In this document: piece after piece, positions 36,141 through 45,308 of the stretch
How the letters are laid out: each line of letters begins with the position of its first letter
Numbering within the stretch: the stretch's first letter is position 1
NCBI GenBank assembly: GCA_041743085.1
Contig: JBGTNL010000010.1
Location: 21,226 to 85,225, forward strand
Length of the DNA stretch: 64,000 bases
Direction: 5' to 3'
DNA from: JAFMPW01 sp041743085
GTDB taxonomy: Bacteria; Bacteroidota; Bacteroidia; Flavobacteriales; Flavobacteriaceae
Program-made: the position numbers and the translations under genes
The notes under the pieces: generated by a model
Databases searched by the model: none
Told to the model about the DNA's origin: nothing
Seen by the model: only the letters and a program-made list of their open reading frames with translations

Positions 36141-37184
36141 ATGAAAATACTATACGCAATTCAAGGAACCGGTAATGGGCACTTGAGTAGGGCAAGGGAT
36201 ATTATTCCTATTTTTCAACAAAAGAACATTGATCTTGATATTCTGGTAAGCGGTATTCAAGCAGATGTTTCTATTCCTTATCCTATAACCTACAAATACA
36301 TAGGAATGAGTTTTATATTTGGAAAGGGTGGAGGGGTCAATATGTGGAAAACCTATCTCAAGGCCAGCTCCAGGAGGTTGCAAAATGAAATAAAAAGTTT
36401 GCCCGTCTCCCAGTATGACCTTATAATAAATGATTTTGAACCAGTTTCGGCCTGGGCATGTAAACTAAAAAATAAGATGTGCGTAAGTCTGAGCCATCAG
36501 GCGGCAGTGCTTTCTCCCTATGCTCCAAAACCAAAACAGAAGGATCAAATGGGAGGGTTTATATTGAAAAACTATGCTCCTACGACCCACCAATATGGGT
36601 TTCACTTTGAACCTTATGGCCCTCAAATTTTTACCCCTGTTATAAGGCAGGATATCAGGACCGCCGGGATCAAAAGCCATAATTATTACACGGTATATCT
36701 TCCGTCCTACAGTGATAAAAAACTGGTGAATACATTGTCTGAAATTAAGAACGTGCATTGGGAGGTGTTTTCAAAGCACAACACCAAGGCCTTTTTCGAA
36801 AAGAATATATCGGTGCAGCCAATAACCAATCGGGCTTTCGTAAAGAGTATGGCAGGCTCAAGAGGAGTATTATGTGGTGCGGGTTTTGAAACTCCGGCAG
36901 AGGCGCTTTATATGAAAAAGAAACTCATGGTCATTCCTATGAAGGGGCAGTATGAACAACAGTGCAATACGGTGGCCCTAAAACAAATGGGGGTTGCCAC
37001 TATGAAGTCATTTAAAAAAAAACACCTGCACAAATTGAAAGACTGGATTGAGACCGATACCATTGTTGATGTCGACTATCCGGATATAACCGAAGCTATT
37101 ATCGAACAGCTGTTAGAAGAATGCAGGATCGACCAAACCGCTTGCTTTAATCCAGGAGGCACTTCCAAGGGCATATGGACTTAA
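36141..37184 (+). CDS. Glycosyltransferase (GT28/MGDG-synthase-like)
   Basis: 347 aa. The start YAIQGTGNGHLSRARDI carries the GxGHxxR loop of the GT-B family (glycosyl transferase, MurG/UGT-like), and the C-terminal half has the GAGFETPAEALYMKKKLMVIPM nucleotide-binding pattern (acceptor side then donor side). Such enzymes transfer sugars from UDP-sugars to lipids or glycans. It starts 30 bp after the LpxH-like gene and overlaps the GH1 gene by 10 bp, so all three are co-transcribed. Confidence 0.8.
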   Translation: MKILYAIQGTGNGHLSRARDIIPIFQQKNIDLDILVSGIQADVSIPYPITYKYIGMSFIFGKGGGVNMWKTYLKASSRRLQNEIKSLPVSQYDLIINDFEPVSAWACKLKNKMCVSLSHQAAVLSPYAPKPKQKDQMGGFILKNYAPTTHQYGFHFEPYGPQIFTPVIRQDIRTAGIKSHNYYTVYLPSYSDKKLVNTLSEIKNVHWEVFSKHNTKAFFEKNISVQPITNRAFVKSMAGSRGVLCGAGFETPAEALYMKKKLMVIPMKGQYEQQCNTVALKQMGVATMKSFKKKHLHKLKDWIETDTIVDVDYPDITEAIIEQLLEECRIDQTACFNPGGTSKGIWT

Positions 37185-38515
37185 AGCTATCACCAAGTGA
37201 TTTTGGGGACGATTTTGTATGGGGTGTAGCTACATCTGCCTTTCAAACGGAAGGCGCTCACAATCTGTATGGCAAAGGACCTTCCATATGGGACATGTTT
37301 TCAGATAAGAAAGGTGCTATATACATGGGCGATAATGCCGAAAAGACATGTGATTTTTATCATCGGTATGAGGATGATATCATTCTTATGAAGATTATGA
37401 ATATCCCCAACTTCCGGTTTTCTCTTTCCTGGTCCCGATTATTGCCCGAAGGTTATGGTTTGGCGAACCCTGGAGGGATCAATTTTTATAACCGGATAAT
37501 AGATTGTTGCCTGGAAAATGGAATAGAGCCCTGGATCACCCTATATCATTGGGATTTGCCTCAGGTTTTAGAAGATAAGGGAGGCTGGACAAACAGAAAT
37601 ATGTTGTATTGGTTTGAAGAATATGTTCAGCTGTGCGCTCGCTGTTTCGGGGACCGCGTAAAGCATTGGATGGTACTCAATGAGCCAATGGTTTTTACAG
37701 GAGCGGGATACTTTTTGGGGGTTCATGCCCCGGGGAGAAAGGGGTTGAAGAATTTTCTGCCGGCAGCACACCATGCCGTACTCTGCCAGGCCCGGGGGGG
37801 GAAAGTCTTGAGGTCTGCTGTGCAGCATGCCAAGAAAGGAACCACTTTTTCCTGCTCCATGATCACTCCCTATAGCAATTCTCAAAAGGATATTAAGGCG
37901 GCCAAAAGAGCAGACGCCCTTTTAAACAGGCTTTTTGTTGAGCCATCCCTGGGCCTTGGATATCCCATTGAGACCCTTCCGGTATTGGATAGAATGAAAA
38001 GGTATATACAACCTCGTGATATTGTTGACAGTATTTTTGATTTTGATTTTATTGGTATACAAGGCTACACCAGGGAGGTAATAAAGCACAGTTATCTGGT
38101 ACCCTATTTAAAGGCAAAAATTATAGATGCCTCCAAACGAAAAGTAACCACCACTCTGATGGATTGGGAGGTGTATCCTCCGAGTATTTACGAAATGATC
38201 TCAAAATTCAGCAGTTACAAGGGAATAAAAAAAATCATTATTTCGGAGAATGGGTCTGCATTTGAAGACACATTGGAAGGCGGGGTTGTCCAAGATCACG
38301 ATCGCCTATCCTATCTGCAGAAACATATTCAACAGGTGTACAAAGCCAAAAGAGAAGGTTTTAAGATCAATGGATATTTTGTCTGGTCCTTTACGGACAA
38401 TTTTGAATGGGCCCAAGGGTATTACCCCAGATTTGGTCTGGTATATGTTGATTTTAAAAACCTGAAAAGAACGATAAAAGACTCGGGTAAGTGGTACAGT
38501 GCGTTTTTTAAGTGA
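37175..38515 (+). CDS. Glycoside hydrolase family 1 beta-glucosidase/6-phospho-glucosidase-like
   Basis: 446 aa full-length GH1 TIM barrel. The acid/base is Glu170 in LNEPM and the nucleophile is Glu358 in ISENGS. The N-terminal FVWGVATSAFQTEGA and the aglycone-site NFEWAQGYYPRFG also fit. There is no signal peptide, so it is cytosolic. GH1 enzymes cleave beta-glucosides or beta-galactosides, and some act as transglycosylases. Coupling to a glycosyltransferase by overlapping start and stop codons is unusual for a plain catabolic enzyme. Confidence 0.93.
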   Translation: MDLKLSPSDFGDDFVWGVATSAFQTEGAHNLYGKGPSIWDMFSDKKGAIYMGDNAEKTCDFYHRYEDDIILMKIMNIPNFRFSLSWSRLLPEGYGLANPGGINFYNRIIDCCLENGIEPWITLYHWDLPQVLEDKGGWTNRNMLYWFEEYVQLCARCFGDRVKHWMVLNEPMVFTGAGYFLGVHAPGRKGLKNFLPAAHHAVLCQARGGKVLRSAVQHAKKGTTFSCSMITPYSNSQKDIKAAKRADALLNRLFVEPSLGLGYPIETLPVLDRMKRYIQPRDIVDSIFDFDFIGIQGYTREVIKHSYLVPYLKAKIIDASKRKVTTTLMDWEVYPPSIYEMISKFSSYKGIKKIIISENGSAFEDTLEGGVVQDHDRLSYLQKHIQQVYKAKREGFKINGYFVWSFTDNFEWAQGYYPRFGLVYVDFKNLKRTIKDSGKWYSAFFK

Positions 38516-38735
38516 CAAAAAAAATAACCTTCAGCGCTAATTGAAGATTTTCTAACATCCAGAGTTAACGGCAAATATTCTTTTTTTGCGACTGCTTTAT
38601 ATCAATAAGATTTTTGCAATAAATTTTCGTCTACATCAAATCTTTCTAATTTCTAATTAGTTCCTATTTCTACTAATACCTGATTTGTGTATTTAACCGC
38701 TTGGATCAGGATAAAGGAAGAGTTCCTGAAATGTT

Positions 38736-39236
38736 TTAAAATGAAAATGTTAGTGCAGAAACACCATCAACCAAGCCGGTATTCGCCAATGTCCCGTACG
38801 CCGAACTGTCATTGGCCACGGCCGCCAAAAATTTAACGGGCATCCTTGAAGAACCGAGATAAGCGAATATAGCTTCTGATTTTTTTGATATTTTCAATTT
38901 GCCATTTATTGTACCGTAAGAAGCAGAAGGTGCAAAATCAACATTCTCAAATTTAATAACCGACCCTGCTTTTATCATACCCCCTCCTGTATTCCAGGAA
39001 ACATCGTTTTCATCTATGCCAAAATGATTTCCATTCCATTCGGAATCCGTAAATCGAATGATTGTTCCTGGAGAAATATTTACAAATGTTATAATTGAAA
39101 AACCGTCGCCATTGGTGGCATTCACGGAAAGGAATGAGATGTCTGCAGTTCTCAGGAATGTATTGCTTCCCGCTGACAAAAGAAAAGCAAGTATTATTAC
39201 TAAAAATAGGGAGAAACCAAAGCCAAATACTTTCAT
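38736..39236 (-). CDS. Secreted protein of unknown family, possibly truncated
   Basis: 166 aa with a signal peptide (residues 1-24). The domain reads ADISFLSVNATNGDGFSIITF, FTDSEWNGNHFG, and VKFLAAVANDSSAYGTLANTGLVDG. This pattern is seen in Bacteroidota surface proteins at the start of much longer proteins. The short length and abrupt end (VSALTFSF then stop) suggest a C-terminal truncation. Function is unknown. Confidence 0.55.
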   Translation of the reverse strand: MKVFGFGFSLFLVIILAFLLSAGSNTFLRTADISFLSVNATNGDGFSIITFVNISPGTIIRFTDSEWNGNHFGIDENDVSWNTGGGMIKAGSVIKFENVDFAPSASYGTINGKLKISKKSEAIFAYLGSSRMPVKFLAAVANDSSAYGTLANTGLVDGVSALTFSF

Positions 39237-39822
39237 ACCTTAGCATCTTGAATCCGGATAAAAGTATCATATCACTGTTTTTGAATTATTAAAATAAAAC
39301 TATGAAATCTTAAAGTTTTACATTAAAAAGAAGCATAACCTGTTCGGGGGGTTACTAAATCTATATCTAAAGGTAAAATTCACTTCCGGCTGATAGAGCT
39401 TATTAGATTTTTAGGAGGATGGTCGGCCAGAAGCTATGGGTGTTTAATCAGATATTTGATCTCATATCTTAGCAAATAGACGTTACGAATTTAAAAGGTT
39501 ATTGGCTACAATTGAACAGCGCTTTGGTTCGACTTAATAAAATGTTCTGGAACCGATCCAAAGGGGTTTCGAATAACAAGATAATGAGACCTTTTTTGGC
39601 GCAGATTCTATCATTCTTTTATAATAGCCATACCTAAGCCGGCCCTGTCTAACCGTACAGGTGATTTAGATTAATCTTTAATGTCTATAACTTCATGGTT
39701 TTTCAACCTTGCCTTTTCGCTTTTTGACAATCCATCAATTAAATGGGATAAAGACATTACTTGCCAAACAAAGTGTTAACCCCTCCTTACAGCCTATTCG
39801 TTTTGCGGGTCTATTTGCACCC
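39237..39822. other. Intergenic region
   Basis: No ORF with recognisable coding pattern and no strong repeat was seen. The plus-strand ORF 39709-39918 is a shadow of the small minus-strand gene. Confidence 0.35.
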
Positions 39823-40005
39823 TTACCTGTTCCCGAACCGTTCCTCCGCCCTTTTTATTCCCTCCTCGATGGCATATGCTTTGGTGAAGCCGTAGACGGA
39901 CATCATCCCATTGGCTAGCGCAACAGCCTTATTCCTGACCTTAGGGTCTAATTCTTTTAGCCTGTAATCGAAGTCCTTGAAGTTGTTCCCTAATTCTAGT
40001 TCCAT
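39823..40005 (-). CDS. Small hypothetical protein
   Basis: 60 aa from the second Met (MELELGNNF). The composition is soluble and helical (FKDFDYRLKELDPKVRNKA, AYAIEEGIKRAEERF), typical of small conserved Bacteroidota proteins. I do not recognise the family. It is flanked on both sides by 500-bp non-coding stretches. Confidence 0.5.
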   Translation of the reverse strand: MELELGNNFKDFDYRLKELDPKVRNKAVALANGMMSVYGFTKAYAIEEGIKRAEERFGNR

Positions 40006-40011
40006 ATTCAA

Positions 40012-40578
40012 TTGTTAGTGTCCCAGGCAAGGTCATCCTAATGTTTTTTAAGACCGATACTGAACGGGAACCCTAAATATAAAGAAATCCTAATATTCTT
40101 TTAAAATAACTCGTTGAAATAATGAACAAATTTGTACTTCCAGAAATGAATGGGCCAAATGGCCTCCCCGGTCACACTTTCGAATAAAAGCCAGATATAG
40201 AATGAGAAGAACTAATTTTCGAATTCCCCGAAAGAACGATATCCCTGATGAGCAGTGGTGTGCACTTGCCGCCATCTGTTACCTCTCCGCAATCCTTATG
40301 ATGTGTTTGCTGTAGGAAATTAGGCATGCCAAGCCACCAATAGACTTTGTTGAAGATTTTTAGGCGCTTGGCTCTTCGCGAAGGGACAGTATAGGAATCG
40401 ACATGTCAGCCTGTTTTGAATATGATTCTTGTGTTTTTACATTAAGTCAGATTTACTTAACGCTTTTTTTACATCTTAACAATTCTTTAATTTTTAGTTG
40501 TTGTAATCAATATAAAGGCTTAACATCATTATTAGACGTGATAAGTAGCTTTATCCCAAACCTTAAAGAAACTATAAA
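40012..40578. other. Long leader before the PhoX-like gene
   Basis: A 37-codon plus-strand ORF (40202-40315, RRTNFRIPRKNDIPDEQWCALAA) ending in a hydrophobic stretch could be a small membrane protein, but support is weak. The last 150 bases before ATG 40579 are AT-rich with several TTAA(C/G) repeats and no clear TAnnTTTG box. Confidence 0.3.
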
Positions 40579-42150
40579 ATGAAAAAATTAAAAAAACTCC
40601 TTCTAAAGCCAATATGCCTGTCACTGATCGGTTTTACAATATTTAGCTGTGATCCGGAAGTAACAGTCGATGAAGTAAACGACATGGTTGATCAGGATAA
40701 TGTCGATGCTCAAGACGGAAAAGAGCCTATGCCTGAGCCTACTATGTTTGAAAATAAATCTTCTTTAGAACCTTTGGTGGCCATTCATCCGGAATTCGGT
40801 TCTGTGGAAGCCTTTTCTTTGATTAGTTCCACGGATGTTTTGGATGATGGTTTCCGCCTGGTAGGTGCCCAGGATGGTGCGGGCTTTATGCCCGACGGCG
40901 ACGGTTTCCTATATGTGGTCAACGCTGAGGACCACTATGCGGTTTCGCGCATCCGTTTTGATCAGTATTTAAACCCTACGGGAGGGGAATGGCTATTGAA
41001 TTCAGGGGTGGCCGATTTTGCACGTCAGTGTTCCGGTACCATGTGGGAAGCTGCTGTTCATGGCGGGGCACAAGATTTGTTCTTATCCGCATCGGAGAGC
41101 TTTAACTATGATGTCAAGGGTATTGATCCTTACATCGCTACTCCAACACCGACAGCCGACTTCGGTTTGGATGCCCTCGGTGAATTTTCATGGGAAAACG
41201 CTGTGCCACTTCCCAGGGATGCCTATTCGGGGAAAACCGTAATTATTGGAGGCGATGATGATTCCAGTGGTTCGGAAGGCCAGGTAACCTTGTACTATTC
41301 TGAAAGTGGCGATGCAGATCTTACCGATGGAAAAATTTATGTCCTGAGACTAAAGCAAATTTCCGATGGCGAGGGGGGGGTAATAGATTGTGGTGGTCCG
41401 GACACCATTTATAATGAAAGTAATTTGGACTTTGGAAACACCTATGAGGCAGAATTTGTTGAAATCGTTGATGGAAAGGAGCTTACCCAAAACGAAATGG
41501 AAGACGCTTGCGTTGCAGTAGGGGCCTCTGCCTTTATGAGAGTGGAAGATGTGGATTACCAAAAAGGTTCCCATAGCAATGCGAGAAATGTCTATTTTGC
41601 TGTTACTGGCAGAGGGCCTGGTGCAGGCACCTATAATGACTGGGGCACTGTATACAAATTGGAATTGGATGAAGAATCCCCTTTAACGGGTAGGTTGACG
41701 CAAATTGTAAGCGGCAATACCGATACCAATAATATGGATGGCAACTTAAGCCAGTTACAAAGTCCGGATAATATTACCGTTACCGAAAATTACGTGTATT
41801 TGCAGGAGGATCCCAACTCCTTTGACCGTGGACACGCTCCCTATGTTTACCAGACCGATTTGAATGGGAACAATGCCCGGGTGGTTCTGGAGCTGGTCAT
41901 CCGACCGGACTTAAACCCCGAAGGAAGCACCGATTTTAGTGGAGAATTTGGGGCTCTGGAAGATATTTCGGATAAGGTGGGTGTTCCTGATACCTTTTTG
42001 CTGAACCTACAACCACACTACTGGCAAAATTATGATTTTAAAAATGAAGACGGCCATGATATCGAAACCAACTCTGAAGCAATTGCTGCCGGTGCCAGTG
42101 AAGATAATCAGGGAGGCCAAATCGTGATCTTAAGAGGCTTACCAAGATAA
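40579..42150 (+). CDS. PhoX-like (DUF839) lipoprotein
   Basis: 523 aa. A lipoprotein signal ending FSC at residues 22-24 is followed by an acidic linker (Asp/Glu-rich) and a PhoX/DUF839 beta-propeller with features such as WEAAVHGG, ARNVYFAVTGRGPGAGTYNDWG and QSPDNITV. PhoX enzymes are Ca/Fe alkaline phosphatases; classic PhoX is Tat-exported, while this one has a Sec lipoprotein signal. It is followed by a strong terminator, then the di-haem peroxidase gene. Confidence 0.85.
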   Translation: MKKLKKLLLKPICLSLIGFTIFSCDPEVTVDEVNDMVDQDNVDAQDGKEPMPEPTMFENKSSLEPLVAIHPEFGSVEAFSLISSTDVLDDGFRLVGAQDGAGFMPDGDGFLYVVNAEDHYAVSRIRFDQYLNPTGGEWLLNSGVADFARQCSGTMWEAAVHGGAQDLFLSASESFNYDVKGIDPYIATPTPTADFGLDALGEFSWENAVPLPRDAYSGKTVIIGGDDDSSGSEGQVTLYYSESGDADLTDGKIYVLRLKQISDGEGGVIDCGGPDTIYNESNLDFGNTYEAEFVEIVDGKELTQNEMEDACVAVGASAFMRVEDVDYQKGSHSNARNVYFAVTGRGPGAGTYNDWGTVYKLELDEESPLTGRLTQIVSGNTDTNNMDGNLSQLQSPDNITVTENYVYLQEDPNSFDRGHAPYVYQTDLNGNNARVVLELVIRPDLNPEGSTDFSGEFGALEDISDKVGVPDTFLLNLQPHYWQNYDFKNEDGHDIETNSEAIAAGASEDNQGGQIVILRGLPR

Positions 42151-42175
42151 GATAGCGACTTCTAATTTAAAGTCT

Positions 42176-42205
42176 AAGACCTCCATTTTCCTAATGGAGG
42201 TCTTT
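42176..42205 (+). terminator. Rho-independent terminator after the PhoX-like gene
   Basis: A perfect 12-bp stem (AAGACCTCCATT 42176-42187, complement 42193-42204) with a 5-base loop, followed by T residues. It ends the PhoX transcript 25 bp before the peroxidase start, so the peroxidase probably has its own promoter or partial read-through. Confidence 0.8.
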
Positions 42206-42229
42206 CGTTGGATTATAAAGTGTAAGAAA

Positions 42230-44038
42230 ATGAGAGGTATTGTATGTATGGGGATTCTCTGCTTGTTGATGGGAGGATGCAACCCTAAGGATGAAAAAAA
42301 GAGGAATAGCCCGGAAGAGCCCGATTGGAGTTATGCCCAGAATTTTTACTATCAAAACATGACCGAAGCAATCGGCTTAATGGACTCTTTGGCGGCGGTT
42401 TCCCCGGATAGTGAAACCGCCAAGTCCCTGTTTATAGCGGTACGGCGTGCTTTCAAAAAGGCCGAACCCTATGCCTCCTATCTCAATCCACAGGTTGGTC
42501 ACCGTGCCAACGGGCCTGCTCTGCCTGTTTTTTTGGAAGATACGGAAAGGGTGATGGAACCCATAGGCTTGCAAAAAATTGAAGAGAGCATTTATGAAGG
42601 AGGGGTGTCTGAATCTGTATTCAGGAAAGAGGTTCTGTTGACAAAAGGCCTTTTCGTGAACTTGCAAAAATATATATCCAAACGCAGGTTAAATTCCCAA
42701 CGGTTCTTTATTGCCACGCACCAGCAACTCTTTCGAATCGTAAGTTTGGCCATCGTCGGTTTTGATACTCCAATAAGCCATTTGGGATTGAAGGAGACGA
42801 TTGTATCATTGGAAAGCCTTAGAGATGTCTACAATCATAGTCTTCGTTCTCTTATAGAAGCGGATAGTCCCCAATTGGACAATGAATTTCAATCCCATTT
42901 GGATGCAGCTGTCTCATTTATTCTGGCTAATCCGGATTTTGAAGCTTTTGACCGATTTACTTTCATTCGGGATTATATGAACGCCATTACCCGAGATTGG
43001 GTTGCCATACGCAAACAGAGTGGTCTGTGGGAAGGTGTAAACAACAAACCCTTTAATTTTGACGCCCCCACGTTCTTTGAAACAAATTCTTTTAATTCGG
43101 CATATTTTATTCCGCCAGCCAATAGAAATACGTCCGAAATACAAATTGCTTTGGGCGAAAAATTGTTTTTTGACCCCAACCTTTCACAGGGTAGCGTCAT
43201 GGCATGTGCCACTTGTCATATCCCTGAAAAAGCGTATGCCGATGGACTTGTAGTCAATAAAGACAATCGGGGCAAGAGATTAAAAAGAAATACGCCTACT
43301 TTGTTAAATGCCGTGTTTTCTCAAAGTTTTTTTTGGGATGGTCGCTCAGAAAGCCTGGAAGATCAGATTACATCGGTATTTACCAATGAGCAGGAGTTCA
43401 ATGCAGGTGTGCATCAATTTTCGAGTGAAATTTTAAAAGACAGTACTTATATTCCCTTATTTGAGGATGCTTTCGGGGGAATATCTTCAAGAAATACCAA
43501 CGTAATCCGGGCTATTTCGTCCTATATTTCTACTCTCAACGGATTTAACTCCAAATTTGACCGAAATATTCGGGGTGAGGAGGATAATTTTACAGCCGAG
43601 GAAAAAAGGGGCTTTAATCTTTACATGGGTAAGGCTCTTTGTGCCACCTGCCATTTTATACCTTTGACCAATGGAACGGTTCCTCCCTTTTTTACGGAAA
43701 CGGAAAAAGAAGTGATCGGGGTACCGGAGACTGCTGCCAATAAAGAATTGGATGATGACCTTGGTTTCTATTGGAGATGGGGAAAAGAGATTCACAGGGG
43801 CATGTTCAAGACGCCAACCATTCGTAATGCAGAACTTACTGCACCATACATGCATAACGGAGTTTACAGCACCCTGGAAGAGGTGATGGATTTTTACAAT
43901 AAAGGTGGTGGTGGTGGTTTGGGCTTTGATTTAAAACACCAGACGTTGCCCTTTGATGAACTGAACTTTACCCAAGAAGAGTTGAATGCATTAATAGCCT
44001 TTATGAAAACACTTTCAGATCCCAAGACCAACTATTAG
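42230..44038 (+). CDS. Di-haem cytochrome c peroxidase-like lipoprotein with extra N-terminal domain
   Basis: 602 aa from ATG 42230; the upstream start lies inside the terminator. The lipoprotein signal ends MGGC. The C-terminal 300 residues form a MauG/CcpA-type di-haem domain, with haem motifs CATCH at residues 326-330 and CATCH at 471-475. The first 290 residues are an unfamiliar mostly helical domain. Such proteins reduce H2O2 or oxidise protein-bound substrates in the periplasm. It precedes the DM13 lipoprotein gene. Confidence 0.88.
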   Translation: MRGIVCMGILCLLMGGCNPKDEKKRNSPEEPDWSYAQNFYYQNMTEAIGLMDSLAAVSPDSETAKSLFIAVRRAFKKAEPYASYLNPQVGHRANGPALPVFLEDTERVMEPIGLQKIEESIYEGGVSESVFRKEVLLTKGLFVNLQKYISKRRLNSQRFFIATHQQLFRIVSLAIVGFDTPISHLGLKETIVSLESLRDVYNHSLRSLIEADSPQLDNEFQSHLDAAVSFILANPDFEAFDRFTFIRDYMNAITRDWVAIRKQSGLWEGVNNKPFNFDAPTFFETNSFNSAYFIPPANRNTSEIQIALGEKLFFDPNLSQGSVMACATCHIPEKAYADGLVVNKDNRGKRLKRNTPTLLNAVFSQSFFWDGRSESLEDQITSVFTNEQEFNAGVHQFSSEILKDSTYIPLFEDAFGGISSRNTNVIRAISSYISTLNGFNSKFDRNIRGEEDNFTAEEKRGFNLYMGKALCATCHFIPLTNGTVPPFFTETEKEVIGVPETAANKELDDDLGFYWRWGKEIHRGMFKTPTIRNAELTAPYMHNGVYSTLEEVMDFYNKGGGGGLGFDLKHQTLPFDELNFTQEELNALIAFMKTLSDPKTNY

Positions 44039-44609
44039 AAGGAGCTCCGAATGCAATCAATTGCTTTAGTTAGCCTGGTGAGACTTATTTTCATAAAGCA
44101 GAAAATAGTCCAAAGCGCAGTTCGTTGGGATAACCTTTGGCCAGGGTATTCATCAAAGCGATAATAATCAAGTAGATGTTCGGTACAGAATTACAAATAA
44201 GAATCCTTTTCAAGTTATTCCATAGCTCAGCCCGATGCATGACCAATGAGATTCGTTTTAAGCTAGAGCGAAATTGAAAGGCTTTTGTTTTTTCTGGGTT
44301 AAATGTAGGTTAAACATCTTCCCATTTTTCAAAATCTTATGTAAAAGAATGTTTTCAGGGACTAAGGATGAAGTTCCTGAGGTTAGACAGGACCTTTTTT
44401 ATACCGTTTTAATACTTCCCATCAATGGCCTTAACTTTCACAAAGCAAATAGAATTGGACCTTCTGTAAAATTTTGAAAATAAAATGCATAGTGCAATAG
44501 GTGTCGTGCTTGAAAGAAAAATAGGTGGTAATGAACTATCTGTTATAGTTGGTGTAATGAATCCGTTGCAGGCACGACTGCTTTATAGCTTTCTTACTTA
44601 CGGGTCGCT
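44039..44609. other. Intergenic region after the peroxidase gene
   Basis: No gene, repeat or clear promoter was recognised. The plus-strand ORF at 44274-44477 has poor composition. Confidence 0.35.
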
Positions 44610-45296
44610 ATGAAATTCAAACCAATTGTATTGTCTTTGTTGTTTAGTCTTTTATTGTTTGCGTGTATCGGCGAAGACATTATAGCCGATTTTGTTAGTC
44701 CGGAAATCCGTATTGAAAACCCATTACAATCATTAGGTCTAAATGAAAGCCATCAATTTGAGGCAAGGTATCTAAACAACATTGGGCAGCCGGAAAATGT
44801 GGCAATTACTTGGTCAAGTTCCGATGGATCCGTAGTGGCCATTGATGAGAATACGGGCCTGGCTACCGCTTTGCAAGAAGGGCAAGCCATAATTAGGGCG
44901 ACCGCCGTGACAACCGACTCCCTGAGTACTACTACAACTGTGGAGGTCACCACTGAAACCATAGTGGAAAATATGGCCAGAAATGGCTCAATAAGCAGCA
45001 CCAGCAGTTATACATTGGTCGGGGATTTCATATTGGAACCCATTTCCACAGGTTCATTGGTTTTATCCTTCTCCGAAAATTATGTGGCTTCCACAAGTTT
45101 GCCGGGTTTATATGTGTATCTAACCAATAATCCGAACAGTATCAATGGTGCTTTTGAGATTGGTAAGGTAGCAATTTTTAAAGGTGCCCATTCCTATATG
45201 CTTCCAGGGAACACAGGCATAACCGACTTCAGGTATGTATTATACTGGTGTAAACCGTTCTCGGTTAAAGTAGGTGGCGGAAATATAAATGAATAA
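44610..45296 (+). CDS. BIG2 + DM13 domain lipoprotein
   Basis: 228 aa lipoprotein (signal then LFAC). Residues of about 34-115 are a bacterial Ig-like BIG2 domain (AITWSSSDGSVVAIDENTGLATALQ). Residues of about 122-225 match the DM13 domain (SYTLVGDF, LPGLYVYLTNNPNS, YVLYWCKPFSVKVG), including its single conserved Cys. DM13 is predicted to be a redox or electron-transfer domain. The nearby di-haem peroxidase and the DM13 protein may form an extracytoplasmic redox chain, which is inference. It lies 12 bp before the barrel-protein gene. Confidence 0.85.
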   Translation: MKFKPIVLSLLFSLLLFACIGEDIIADFVSPEIRIENPLQSLGLNESHQFEARYLNNIGQPENVAITWSSSDGSVVAIDENTGLATALQEGQAIIRATAVTTDSLSTTTTVEVTTETIVENMARNGSISSTSSYTLVGDFILEPISTGSLVLSFSENYVASTSLPGLYVYLTNNPNSINGAFEIGKVAIFKGAHSYMLPGNTGITDFRYVLYWCKPFSVKVGGGNINE

Positions 45297-45308
45297 CCCC
45301 TATTTATT

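Noticed and set aside
39709..39918. 69-codon plus-strand ORF
   Set aside because: It overlaps the better minus-strand small gene at 39823-40005 and has a Pro/Phe-rich, non-coding-like pattern.
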